Source: Curtobacterium sp. Leaf261 (GTDB lineage: Bacteria; Actinomycetota; Actinomycetes; Actinomycetales; Microbacteriaceae). Taken from it: a stretch of 52,913 nucleotides of DNA. Where the stretch lies: contig NZ_LMMJ01000008.1 of assembly GCF_001422205.1 (NCBI RefSeq), positions 1-52,913 on the forward strand, given 5' to 3'. Shown piece after piece: positions 23,834-32,950 of this stretch. The position numbers and the translations under genes are program-made. The number at the start of each line of letters is the position of its first letter. The first letter of the stretch is position 1. Under the pieces are notes generated by a model that did no database searches, had not been told where the DNA came from, and saw only the letters and a program-made list of their open reading frames with translations.

Positions 23834-25956
23834 CGACGTCGGCGACGGGGATGGACTACCACTCCCTGAACGCCATGCTGAACCTCTACGGGCCGAACGG
23901 GGAGATCCAGTTCGACAAGGACCGGGAGGCGGCCAAGGAGTACTTCCTGCAGCACGTCAACCAGAACACCGTCTTCTTCCACAACCTGAAGGAGCGGCTC
24001 GACTACCTGGTGGAGAACGAGTACTACGAGAGTGCGGTCATCGACCAGTACCCGTTCGCGTTCGTCGAGCAGCTGAACGACCTGGCGTACTCCAAGAAGT
24101 TCCGGTTCCAGACGTTCCTCGGTGCGTTCAAGTACTACACGAGCTACACACTCAAGACGTTCGACGGCAAGCGGTACCTCGAGCGCTTCGAGGATCGGGT
24201 CGTGATGACCGCGCTCGGGCTCGCGCAGGGTGACCAGGACCTCGCGGTCGCCCTGGTCGAGGAGATCATCGGCGGCCGCTTCCAGCCCGCCACCCCGACG
24301 TTCCTCAACACGGGCAAGGCGCAGCGCGGCGAACTCGTCTCCTGCTTCCTCCTCCGCATCGAGGACAACATGGAGTCGATCTCCCGCGGGATCAACTCGG
24401 CGCTGCAGCTCTCCAAGCGCGGCGGCGGCGTGGCACTCAGCCTGTCGAACATCCGCGAGGCCGGTGCCCCGATCAAGCAGATCGAGAACCAGTCCTCCGG
24501 CATCATCCCCGTGATGAAGCTGCTGGAAGACTCCTTCTCGTACGCCAACCAGCTCGGTGCGCGTCAGGGCGCCGGTGCGGTGTACCTCTCCGCGCACCAC
24601 CCGGACATCATGCGGTTCCTCGACACCAAGCGCGAGAACGCCGACGAGAAGATCCGCATCAAGACGCTGTCGCTCGGCGTCGTCGTGCCGGACATCACGT
24701 TCGAGCTCGCCAAGAACAACGAGGACATGTACCTCTTCTCGCCGTACGACGTCGAGAAGGTCTACGGCATCCCGTTCGGTGACGTCGCGATCTCGGACAA
24801 GTACCGCGAGATGGTCGACGACTCCCGCATCAAGAAGACCAAGATCAAGGCCCGCGAGTTCTTCCAGACCATCGCGGAGATCCAGTTCGAGTCCGGCTAC
24901 CCGTACATCGTGTTCGAGGACACGGTGAACAACGCGAACCCGATCAAGGGCCGCATCAACATGTCGAACCTGTGCTCGGAGATCCTGCAGGTCAACACCC
25001 CGACGTCGTACAACGAGGACCTCTCGTACAACGAGATCGGCAAGGACATCTCCTGCAACCTCGGCTCGCTGAACATCGCGCTGACGATGGACTCGCCGGA
25101 CTTCGGCAAGACCATCGAGACGGCGATCCGCGGCCTCACCGCCGTGTCGCAGATGTCGCACATCGCGTCGGTCCGTTCGATCGAGGCCGGCAACGACAAG
25201 TCGCACGCCATCGGCCTCGGCCAGATGAACCTGCACGGGTACCTCGCCCGCGAGCACGTGCACTACGGCTCGGACGTCGGCATCGACTTCACGAACATCT
25301 ACTTCTACTCGGTGCTGTTCCACGCCCTGCGCGCCTCGAACAAGATCGCGATCGAGACCGGCACGACGTTCGACGGCTTCCGCGATTCCAAGTACGCGTC
25401 GGGGGAGTTCTTCGACAAGTACACCGACCAGGAGTGGGTGCCGGCGACGGCCCGCACGGCGGAGCTCTTCGCAACGTCCGGCATCGCCATCCCGACCCAG
25501 GACGACTGGAAGGCGCTCAAGGCGTCGATCCAGGAGCACGGCATCTACAACCAGAACCTGCAGGCCGTGCCGCCGACCGGGTCGATCTCGTACATCAACC
25601 ACTCGACGTCGTCGATCCACCCGATCGCGTCGAAGATCGAGATCCGCAAGGAAGGCAAGCTCGGCCGCGTGTACTACCCGGCGCCGTTCATGACGAACGA
25701 CAACCTGGAGTACTACACCGACGCGTACGAGGTCGGCCCCGAGAAGATCATCGACACCTACGCCGCGGCGACGCAGCACGTGGACCAGGGCCTGTCCCTG
25801 ACGCTGTTCTTCAAGGACACCGCCACCACGCGCGACATCAACAAGTCGCAGATCTACGCATGGCGCAAGGGCATCAAGACGATCTACTACATCCGCCTCC
25901 GGCAGATGGCCCTCGAGGGCACCGAGGTCGAGGGCTGCGTCTCGTGCATGTTGTGA
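23803..25956 (+). CDS. nrdE: class Ib ribonucleoside-diphosphate reductase, alpha subunit
   Basis: A 717-residue catalytic subunit that reduces ribonucleoside diphosphates to deoxy forms. Cys181 (LVSCFLL) and Cys418 (SCNLGSLN) are the substrate-reducing pair, Cys391 (NLCSEI) the thiyl-radical residue, and Cys712/Cys715 (CVSCML at the very end) the shuttle pair re-reduced by NrdH. ATP-cone regulation is absent, as usual for class Ib. The start is taken as TTG 23803 with GGAAG upstream; it lies inside nrdI. ATG 23851 ([14 protein letters not shown]) is the alternative and would lose 16 poorly conserved residues. nrdF follows after 140 bases. Confidence 0.95.
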   Translation: MDAAVADVDLTTSATGMDYHSLNAMLNLYGPNGEIQFDKDREAAKEYFLQHVNQNTVFFHNLKERLDYLVENEYYESAVIDQYPFAFVEQLNDLAYSKKFRFQTFLGAFKYYTSYTLKTFDGKRYLERFEDRVVMTALGLAQGDQDLAVALVEEIIGGRFQPATPTFLNTGKAQRGELVSCFLLRIEDNMESISRGINSALQLSKRGGGVALSLSNIREAGAPIKQIENQSSGIIPVMKLLEDSFSYANQLGARQGAGAVYLSAHHPDIMRFLDTKRENADEKIRIKTLSLGVVVPDITFELAKNNEDMYLFSPYDVEKVYGIPFGDVAISDKYREMVDDSRIKKTKIKAREFFQTIAEIQFESGYPYIVFEDTVNNANPIKGRINMSNLCSEILQVNTPTSYNEDLSYNEIGKDISCNLGSLNIALTMDSPDFGKTIETAIRGLTAVSQMSHIASVRSIEAGNDKSHAIGLGQMNLHGYLAREHVHYGSDVGIDFTNIYFYSVLFHALRASNKIAIETGTTFDGFRDSKYASGEFFDKYTDQEWVPATARTAELFATSGIAIPTQDDWKALKASIQEHGIYNQNLQAVPPTGSISYINHSTSSIHPIASKIEIRKEGKLGRVYYPAPFMTNDNLEYYTDAYEVGPEKIIDTYAAATQHVDQGLSLTLFFKDTATTRDINKSQIYAWRKGIKTIYYIRLRQMALEGTEVEGCVSCML

Positions 25957-25982
25957 CGCCTTCGGCGTCGTGCATGCTGTAG

Positions 25983-27098
<1,116 letters not shown>

Positions 27099-27117
27099 CC
27101 CGTCGTCTTCCATGAGG

Positions 27118-27165
27118 ATGCAGAAACGCCCAGTCCCGAACATCGGGGACTGGGCATTTCCGCAT
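27118..27165 (+). terminator. terminator of the nrd operon
   Basis: About 20-bp arms (cgcccagtccc / ggggactgggc core, with A/T-rich flanks) lie 20 bases after the nrdF stop. Confidence 0.75.
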
Positions 27166-27208
27166 TCTCGGTGGCGGTGGCGGCGGGGCCCGGGCCGGGC
27201 GGGTCCGG

Positions 27209-27772
27209 TCAGCGTCGCATCGACAGGACGTCGCGGACCAGGTGCCTGGCGTAGTCGTCGTCGATCGCCAGCGCCACGATCACCCGGTAGTACAGCGGTG
27301 CGACGACGTGGTCGAGGATCTGCTGCGCGGTCGGTGCCGACTCCCCGCGTCCCTCGGCACGCGTCACGATCTCGGCTGCCTGCTCGAGCCGACAATCGGT
27401 GACCGGGCACTCCGCGACGAGGTCGACGCGCGCGGACGCCATGGCCCGCAGGTACCGCGTCCGCTCCGGGCGCCTGATGTCTCGAGCAATGACGGTGGCC
27501 CACTCCGTGAGGTCGCCGTCGAGCGACCCGGTGTCCGGCAGGGATTCGCCGTCGCGGGTGAGCGCAGCGACGGTGACCTCCTCGAGGAGCGCGTTGACGT
27601 CGTCCCAGCGCCGGTAGAGCGTCGTCGGGTTGACCCCCGCGCGCTCGGCGATGACGGGGAAGCTGATCCGCTCAGCGCCCTCGCCGACGAGCTCGCCGAC
27701 CGCGGTGTACACGGCCCCGAGGACCCGACTGCTCCGTCCGCCGGGACGGGTGGCTGCTGGCTGTGCGGACAT
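27209..27772 (-). CDS. TetR family transcriptional regulator
   Basis: A 187-residue regulator. The N-terminal HTH is about residues 30-60 (ISFPVIAERAGVNPTTLYRRWDD, with the TetR tLYrrW signature). The C-terminal domain is helical and resembles the TetR_C group with LRAMASARVD and a DHVVAPLYYRVI dimerisation segment. It is divergent from the MFS gene at 27861, with a perfect palindrome between them, so it is a likely repressor of that exporter. ATG 27772 lies 6 bases after TATAAC, suggesting a leaderless message. Confidence 0.86.
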   Translation of the reverse strand: MSAQPAATRPGGRSSRVLGAVYTAVGELVGEGAERISFPVIAERAGVNPTTLYRRWDDVNALLEEVTVAALTRDGESLPDTGSLDGDLTEWATVIARDIRRPERTRYLRAMASARVDLVAECPVTDCRLEQAAEIVTRAEGRGESAPTAQQILDHVVAPLYYRVIVALAIDDDYARHLVRDVLSMRR

Positions 27773-27778
27773 GACTTC

Positions 27779-27784
27779 GTTATA
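27779..27784 (-). promoter_or_regulatory. -10 box of a leaderless gene (TATAAC)
   Basis: On the minus strand TATAAC, then GAAGTC, then the ATG of the TetR gene. Confidence 0.5.
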
Positions 27785-27793
27785 GCACAAGGG

Positions 27794-27822
27794 TTTGCTT
27801 TACTGAGAACGGGTGCTAGCGT
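27794..27822 (+). promoter_or_regulatory. putative promoter of the MFS gene
   Basis: TTTGCT (27794-27799) and TAGCGT (27817-27822) are 17 bases apart. The palindrome at 27826-27847 lies immediately downstream. Confidence 0.45.
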
Positions 27823-27825
27823 CGT

Positions 27826-27847
27826 TAACGCAAAGACCATTGCGTTA
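27826..27847. promoter_or_regulatory. TetR operator candidate
   Basis: TAACGCAA-AGACCA-TTGCGTTA is a perfect 8-bp inverted repeat placed just after the MFS -10 box. A bound repressor would block transcription start. Confidence 0.7.
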
Positions 27848-27860
27848 CGTCGGAGGTCCC

Positions 27861-29105
27861 GTGTTCAGCCGCCCCATCTCGTTCGTCGTCGCCGGAGCCG
27901 CGGGTGCCGCGACCCTGACGGCCGCGTCGGCACCCTCACCGCTCTACCCCGTGTACCAGCAGCTCTGGGGGTTTTCCTCCTTCACGCTGACGGTCGTGTT
28001 CGCCGTGTACGTCGCGGCACTGCTCGTGGCGCTCCTGACCGTCGGTTCGCTGTCCGACCGGATCGGACGGCGGCCCGTCGCCTCGGCCGCGCTGGTGCTG
28101 CTCGCGGTCGGCATGCTGCTCTTCACCGTCGCGGGCGGGACGGGCGGTCTCATCGCTGCGAGGGTCGTGCAGGGGTTCGCCGTCGGTGCGGCCACCGGCA
28201 CGGTCACGGCGATGATCATGGACGCCGGACCGAACCGGCGATGGAGCTCGATCGTGAGCAGTGCGGTCCCGTCGCTCGGCATCGCGATCGGAGCCGTGCT
28301 GGCCGGCACCCTCGTGGAGTTCGCGCCGCTCCCGCGACAGCTCGTGTTCTGGGTGCTCGCCGCGGCGTACCTGGTGCTCGCGACGCTGGTGTGGTTCGTG
28401 CCCGAGCACGGCGACTCCGGGGCACCAGGGCGTCACGACGAGGCGAAGCGCTCGACGACCGTGTCGATCTGGCGGACCCTCCTGCCGAGCGCCGGGGTCC
28501 CGCCCGAGATGCGACCGGTCTTCCTCGCCCTCGTGCCGTCGATCGCCGCGACGTGGGCGCTGTCCGGGCTCTACCTGTCCCTCGGCTCCTCGATCGTCGG
28601 TACGGTCCTCGGCGTGCACAGCCACTTCGCCGTCGGCCTCGTGCTCGGGGTGTTCTTCGTCGCGGGCACGGCGGGGACGGCCGCCTCGGCACTCCTGCCC
28701 GTCCAGCTCCGCGAGTGGTTCGGCTCCGCCGCCCTCGTCGTCGGGGTCCTCGCGACGATCGCTGCACTGCCGTCGGGCGCACTGCCGCTCTACCTGGTCG
28801 GGTCTGCGATCGCGGGGATCGGGTTCGGTGCAGCGTTCCGGTTCGTGGTCGATGCCCTCGGAGACGCGTCGCCGGCGGATCGTCGAGGGCAGGTCTTCGC
28901 GACGATGTACATCGTCAGCTACGTCGCGTTCAGCGTCCCCGCGCTCGTGGCCGGACTCGCGGTGGGGCGGTTCGGGCTCGAGGCGACCGCGGTCGGGTAC
29001 GGGGTGTTCGACGTGGCGCTCGTCGTCGTGGCGGTCGGCGCGGGACTCACGCGCGCCCGTCGTCAGCGCAGAGCGGACAGCGAACGGGTTCCGGCAGGGC
29101 TGTGA
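27861..29105 (+). CDS. MFS transporter (exporter-like)
   Basis: A 414-residue major facilitator with 12 predicted membrane segments, clearly a paralogue of the protein at 9704-10948 (same length; shared SPLYPVYQQLWGFSSFTLTVVFAVYV, GSLSDRIGRRPV motif A, LYLSLGSSIVG). GTG 27861 is preceded by GGAGG. The divergent TetR gene and the operator at 27826 suggest ligand-induced expression. The substrate is probably a toxic small molecule. Confidence 0.87.
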   Translation: MFSRPISFVVAGAAGAATLTAASAPSPLYPVYQQLWGFSSFTLTVVFAVYVAALLVALLTVGSLSDRIGRRPVASAALVLLAVGMLLFTVAGGTGGLIAARVVQGFAVGAATGTVTAMIMDAGPNRRWSSIVSSAVPSLGIAIGAVLAGTLVEFAPLPRQLVFWVLAAAYLVLATLVWFVPEHGDSGAPGRHDEAKRSTTVSIWRTLLPSAGVPPEMRPVFLALVPSIAATWALSGLYLSLGSSIVGTVLGVHSHFAVGLVLGVFFVAGTAGTAASALLPVQLREWFGSAALVVGVLATIAALPSGALPLYLVGSAIAGIGFGAAFRFVVDALGDASPADRRGQVFATMYIVSYVAFSVPALVAGLAVGRFGLEATAVGYGVFDVALVVVAVGAGLTRARRQRRADSERVPAGL

Positions 29106-29150
29106 GGACCTGCGTTTGCCCCGGGGCGCATCGCACGCCACGATGGTCCC

Positions 29151-29378
29151 GTGCGCTGGAGAGCCGGATACGAGCAGGACGACGGTGATGCACCGGCGTA
29201 CGCCCTGATCGAGGCTGCCACCCGGGACGAGGCATTCGAGCGGCTCCGCGAGGTGGTCGGTTCCGCGACGCCCGTGGTGTTCATGGTGCCGGACGAGCAG
29301 GTCGCCGACGTGCTGCAGGGGGAGACGTACGAGCACTTCCTGCACGACCCCGGGTCGGACCGCGACCCGACAGCCTGA
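29151..29378 (+). CDS. hypothetical small acidic protein
   Basis: A 75-residue protein (RWRAGYEQDDGDAPAYALIEAATRDEAFERLREVVG...). The alternating hydrophobic pattern suggests a small alpha/beta fold, and the codon bias is that of a real gene. No family is recognised. Start GTG 29151; CACGAT six bases upstream is close to the leaderless -10 pattern. It ends 7 bases before the convergent reductase gene. Confidence 0.6.
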   Translation: MRWRAGYEQDDGDAPAYALIEAATRDEAFERLREVVGSATPVVFMVPDEQVADVLQGETYEHFLHDPGSDRDPTA

Positions 29379-29385
29379 CGCACGC

Positions 29386-30060
29386 TCAGCCCGCGTCGGC
29401 ACCGTCCGCGGCGGCCGCCCGCCGCTCGAACACCAGGTGCACCACCCCGGACGGTGACGAGGTCGTCGTGATGTCGAAGCGGTCCTCGACCCCCTCGAGT
29501 CCGTCCCAGAGGCGCTCCCCGCGGCCGAGGACGATCGGCACGACGACGACGTGCAGGTGGTCGATGAGGTCCGCCGCCAGGAACTCCCGGACCGTTGCGA
29601 CACCACCGCCGATCCGGACGTCCGCGCCGGGAGCGGCCTCCTGAGCACGGGTGAGCGCCTCGGCCGGGGTGGCGTCGACGAAGTGGAACGTGGTCCCGCC
29701 CGCCATCGTCAGCGGCTCCCGGGGGTGGTGGGTCAGCACGATGACGGGGGTGTGGAACGGCGGCTCGTCGCCCCACCAGCCCTGCCAGTCGTCATCGGTC
29801 CACGGACCCCGCTGCGGTCCGAACTTGTTGCGCCCCATGATCTCGACGCCGATCCCGGGGGTCCACTCGGACGCGAACGAGTCGTCGAGCTCGGCCGTCC
29901 CGCCGTCGGCGCCCTGCATGCTGCGGAACGTGGCGGTCGCTGCGAACCAGGCCATGAGCCGGCCGTCGGCATGGCCGAACGGATGCTCGAGCGACTGGTC
30001 CGCACCGGCACCGAACCCGTCGAGCGACACCGCGAAGTTGTGCACCCTGACCTTGGACAT
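29386..30060 (-). CDS. dihydrofolate reductase family protein (RibD C-terminal type)
   Basis: A 224-residue protein of the RibD_C/DHFR-like fold. VHNFAVSLDGFGAG is the N-terminal strand, GVEIMGRNKFGPQ the central nucleotide-binding helix start, TPVIVLTHHPREPL a core strand, and GADVRIGGGVATVREFLAADLIDHLHVVVVPIVLGRGERLWDGL the diagnostic C-terminal part with the GGg-t-r-fL loop. Such proteins use NADPH; the substrate is unknown and it is not a folate enzyme by default. A GGGAG site precedes the ATG. Confidence 0.87.
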   Translation of the reverse strand: MSKVRVHNFAVSLDGFGAGADQSLEHPFGHADGRLMAWFAATATFRSMQGADGGTAELDDSFASEWTPGIGVEIMGRNKFGPQRGPWTDDDWQGWWGDEPPFHTPVIVLTHHPREPLTMAGGTTFHFVDATPAEALTRAQEAAPGADVRIGGGVATVREFLAADLIDHLHVVVVPIVLGRGERLWDGLEGVEDRFDITTTSSPSGVVHLVFERRAAAADGADAG

Positions 30061-30147
30061 GTCGCTCCCGTCGTCTGTGCGGCCGCTGCCGCGGCGCCTC
30101 CCGGAAACCCTAGGGACGCGTCCGTCGCGCGTCCAGATGAGGAACCA

Positions 30148-30192
30148 CCGGACGGGAGGGACGGTGCCGACCCGCCCCGTCCCTCCCGTCCG
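30148..30192. repeat. palindromic repeat family, copy 3
   Basis: Arms built on ggacgggagggacgg around a short loop. The 45-bp sequence is identical to the copy at 30802-30846. Confidence 0.9.
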
Positions 30193-30199
30193 ATCTGCG

Positions 30200-30685
30200 T
30201 CAGCGACTGATCTTCGTCACGGTGACGGGGTTCCCCCCAGTAGTTGACCGTGTTCGAGGGGACGCGGACGGTGCGAACGGGGTGCCTGCGGTGTTCTTCA
30301 GGCATGCACTGTTGGACGTGCAACCTGGCGCGACCGGTGTGAGCGTGCGGAGGTCGATCGGCAGGACGACGGCGGCGACGACCTCGGCGGTCTCCGGGTC
30401 GGTCATCATGGCTGCGGCGACGTTGGACTCGAGGATGTGGGCGATCTCGCGGCGGGGCTGCTTCCCGGCAAGGCTCTCCAGCTGCGCTGCGACCTCGTCC
30501 TCGGGCAGTCGATCGCCGACGACGGCCTCCGCCGGGTTCGTCACCGGGCCGAGCTCATCGGTCGACGCTGTGGGCGCCCCGGTCTCTGCGTGATCCGCGA
30601 ACGCCGGCGAGGCGAACGTCAGCGCGACGGCCGTCGCCAACGCTGTCCCGGCGACCAGGGCGAGGCGAGGAGCGATCATGAGCAT
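30200..30685 (-). CDS. exported protein of unknown function, C-terminus possibly frameshifted
   Basis: A 161-residue protein. Residues 1-30 (MIAPRLALVAGTALATAVALTFASPAFA) are a signal peptide with an AFA cleavage site. The middle is acidic (EDEVAAQLESLAG, DPETAEVVAAVVLPIDL). A Cys pair (GCTSNSACL) begins the C-terminal part. The last 30 residues are odd: over about 30238-30275 another frame reads more naturally (VPSNTVNYWG), then NPVTVTKISR returns in the called frame after a run of six C (30233-30238). A pair of compensating frameshifts or a sequencing slip is possible. ATG 30679 is an alternative start. Confidence 0.6.
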   Translation of the reverse strand: MLMIAPRLALVAGTALATAVALTFASPAFADHAETGAPTASTDELGPVTNPAEAVVGDRLPEDEVAAQLESLAGKQPRREIAHILESNVAAAMMTDPETAEVVAAVVLPIDLRTLTPVAPGCTSNSACLKNTAGTPFAPSASPRTRSTTGGNPVTVTKISR

Positions 30686-30801
30686 GTTCCCATCTGCACA
30701 TCAATCTGAAGTGTGGGACATTGGTAGCACAGCGCTGTTGCCGCCCGCAATCGCGGTCCGGTCGCTCCGGTCGGTCGGTCCGGTCCGGAACGGCGCCGTC
30801 A

Positions 30802-30846
30802 CCGGACGGGAGGGACGGTGCCGACCCGCCCCGTCCCTCCCGTCCG
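30802..30846. repeat. palindromic repeat family, copy 4
   Basis: Identical over 45 bp to the copy at 30148-30192, with one gene between the two. Confidence 0.9.
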
Positions 30847-30852
30847 TCGGCT

Positions 30853-31410
30853 TCAGGACCGGGTGAGGGTCCGGAGCCACGCCTCGACGTCGCGCTGGGA
30901 GCGGAGACGGACGATCCGCAGGTGCGGGTACGCCGCCGGCACCGTCGCGACCCGGTCGCGGACCGTCCGGCGCCCGCGCCAGCCCCACCGGATGATGTGC
31001 TCCGGGTCGGTGAGGACCGTGTGGAGCGGCGGCTCGACGTTGCCGTTCCAGAGCGTCTCGCGCCGGAGCCGTCGGCGGAGGGTCCGTCGCACGAGTCGAC
31101 CCATGTGCACCCGGGCGGGTAGGTCGATCCAGACGACCGTGTCCGCGCGAGAGGGGAGGAGCGGGCCGAGCTGCCCGGTGTACTGCCACTCGGTCGTCCA
31201 GCGGTCCTCGCTGCTGAACGCGTCGACGTCCTCCGCGAATCCCGGGAGCTCGGTCCAGTCCGGGCCGTGGAAGAGCGCGTCGATCTCGGTGTGCCGCAGC
31301 CCGGCCACCCGGGCGATGCTCGCGGCCAGGGTCGTCTTGCCGGAACCGGACGGCCCGGCGACCAGCACGCGTCGCGGCGGCGGATCGAGGACGTCTGCGG
31401 GACCGAACAT
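30853..31410 (-). CDS. P-loop ATPase/kinase-like protein
   Basis: A 185-residue protein of the adenylate-kinase-like P-loop group (often named DNA topology modulation protein FlaR-like or AAA family). GPSGSGKT (residues 19-26) is Walker A, HTEIDALFHGPDW (about 39-51) the substrate-side Asp motif, DTVVWIDLPARVHMGRLVRRTLRRRLR the Walker B strand and an Arg-rich lid, and VRLRSQRDVEAWL the C-terminal strand-helix. It probably phosphorylates a small molecule or nucleotide; none is established. It starts with a leaderless-type promoter divergent from the HisD-like gene. Confidence 0.82.
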   Translation of the reverse strand: MFGPADVLDPPPRRVLVAGPSGSGKTTLAASIARVAGLRHTEIDALFHGPDWTELPGFAEDVDAFSSEDRWTTEWQYTGQLGPLLPSRADTVVWIDLPARVHMGRLVRRTLRRRLRRETLWNGNVEPPLHTVLTDPEHIIRWGWRGRRTVRDRVATVPAAYPHLRIVRLRSQRDVEAWLRTLTRS

Positions 31411-31416
31411 CGCGCC

Positions 31417-31422
31417 AGCCTA
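31417..31422 (-). promoter_or_regulatory. -10 box of a leaderless gene (TAGGCT)
   Basis: On the minus strand TAGGCT, then GGCGCG, then the ATG at 31410. Confidence 0.6.
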
Positions 31423-31439
31423 CGACGCCAGTGTAAGAG

Positions 31440-31458
31440 CCACAGGGAAACCCTGTGG
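31440..31458. promoter_or_regulatory. palindromic operator candidate
   Basis: CCACAGGG-AAA-CCCTGTGG is a perfect 8-bp inverted repeat. It overlaps the expected -35 region of the kinase-like gene and lies 22 bp upstream of the -35 box of the HisD-like gene. Confidence 0.6.
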
Positions 31459-31479
31459 ATGGGGTCGGAAAGTACCGCG

Positions 31480-31508
31480 TTGTCCTCTGTGCACGGGGAG
31501 GCCAGGCT
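31480..31508 (+). promoter_or_regulatory. putative promoter of the HisD-like cassette
   Basis: TTGTCC (31480-31485) and CAGGCT (31503-31508) are 17 bases apart. The -10 box ends 6 bases before the ATG, so the message would be leaderless. Confidence 0.5.
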
Positions 31509-31514
31509 GTCGCC

Positions 31515-32855
31515 ATGCAACTCTCGTCCCGTTTCGTCACCGCCAACGCGGACCGCTTCCGGTTCGTCAAGTCACCGGGGGTCACCGCGCCGCCGGCCCA
31601 GCGCGACCCCGCCGTCGTCGAGACGGTGAGCCGCATGCTCTCCGACATCGAGCGGAACGGTGTCGATGCGATCCGCCGGTACGCCCGTGACCTCGACCGA
31701 CAGGAGGACGGGGCGATCGAGCTCGACGCACGGGCGATCGCGACGAGCGGCGACCGGATCGCGCCCGAGCTCCGCGCCGCGATCGACCTCGGCTCGGCCC
31801 GCACGAAGGAGTTCGCGGGACTGCAGCGGGCGCACCTGACGGACTTCGAGGCCGAGATCGCACCGGGGCTCGTGACCGGGCAGCGCTACGTGCCGGTCGG
31901 CCGGGTCGGCGCCTACCTGCCGGCCGGCCGGTTCCCGCTGACCGCGAGCGCGTTCATGACCGTCGGCGTCGCGAAGGTGGCCGGTGTGCCGAACGTCGTG
32001 GCGTGCACCCCGCCGCAGCCGGACGGCCGCGCGAACGACGCCGTGACCTACACCGCGCACGTGTCCGGCGTCGACCGGCTCTTCGTGCTCGGCGGTGTGC
32101 AGGCCCTGGCTGCGATGGCGTTCGGCCTCCTCGACGAGGACGAGCTCCCCGTCGACATGCTCGTCGGCGCCGGGAACGCATTCGTCGCCGAGGCCAAGCG
32201 GCAGCTCTTCGGGACGGTGGCGATCGACCTGCTCGCCGGCCCGAGCGAGGTCGCGGTCATCGCCGACGACAGCGCCGACGCGGAGATCGTGGCCGCCGAC
32301 CTGCTGGGCCAGGCGGAGCACGGACCGAACTCCCCGGCTGCGCTCGTCACCACGTCGGAACGGCTCGCGACCGCCGTCGTCGATGCGGTCGAGCGGCAGC
32401 TCCCGACCCTGTCCACGCGCGACATCTGCGGCCCGGCATGGCGCGACCACGGCTCGGTGATCCTGGTGGACTCGCGCGAGGACGCCGTGGCGGTGATGGA
32501 CGAGCTCGCCCCGGAGCACCTCGAGGTCCTGACGACCGAGGACGCCTGGTACCACGACACGCTCACGAACTACGGCTCGCTGTTCCTCGGACACTGGAGC
32601 ACCGTGGCGTACTCGGACAAGGGCATGGCGGGGACGAACCACACGCTGCCGACGGCCGGCGGCGCGAAGCACAGCGCCGGGCTCTCCGTGTCCCGGTACC
32701 TGAAGCCCCTCACCTACCAGCGGATCGACCGCGCCGCGACACCGACCCTCGCCGAGGCGGTCGACGTGATCTCCGCGAGCGAGGGGATGAGCGCGCACCG
32801 GGCGACCGCGACGATGCGCCTGGCGACGTACCAGGAGACCGTCCCGGCGGGCTGA
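31515..32855 (+). CDS. hisD: histidinol dehydrogenase family protein, catabolic type
   Basis: A 446-residue zinc enzyme of the HisD family, which oxidises an alcohol through the aldehyde to the acid with two NAD. Zinc-site motif: GQAEHGPNS (Gln266, His269); the PEHLE and EGMSAHR segments carry the catalytic Glu/His and the last ligand. YLPAGRFPLTASAFMTVGVAKVAGV and GPSEVAVIADDSADAEIVAADLL are the NAD/substrate loops. No histidine-biosynthesis gene is nearby. The APC permease and nitrilase-fold gene downstream suggest a catabolic relative (as for HpsN or histidinol-using enzymes) acting on another alcohol. The symbol reflects family only. Confidence 0.8.
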   Translation: MQLSSRFVTANADRFRFVKSPGVTAPPAQRDPAVVETVSRMLSDIERNGVDAIRRYARDLDRQEDGAIELDARAIATSGDRIAPELRAAIDLGSARTKEFAGLQRAHLTDFEAEIAPGLVTGQRYVPVGRVGAYLPAGRFPLTASAFMTVGVAKVAGVPNVVACTPPQPDGRANDAVTYTAHVSGVDRLFVLGGVQALAAMAFGLLDEDELPVDMLVGAGNAFVAEAKRQLFGTVAIDLLAGPSEVAVIADDSADAEIVAADLLGQAEHGPNSPAALVTTSERLATAVVDAVERQLPTLSTRDICGPAWRDHGSVILVDSREDAVAVMDELAPEHLEVLTTEDAWYHDTLTNYGSLFLGHWSTVAYSDKGMAGTNHTLPTAGGAKHSAGLSVSRYLKPLTYQRIDRAATPTLAEAVDVISASEGMSAHRATATMRLATYQETVPAG

Positions 32856-32859
32856 GCGG

Positions 32860-32940
32860 ACCCCGACCCGACCCGACCCCGACCCCGACCCGACCCCGAC
32901 CCCGACCCTGACCCGACACCGAACGACCGACCCGAACGAC
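32860..32940. repeat. CCGACC microsatellite
   Basis: More than ten CCGACC/CCCGACC units lie between the HisD-like gene and the permease gene, all on one strand in an otherwise likely operon. A shorter similar run lies at 40068-40106. Confidence 0.85.
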
Positions 32941-32950
32941 CGGAGCGATG

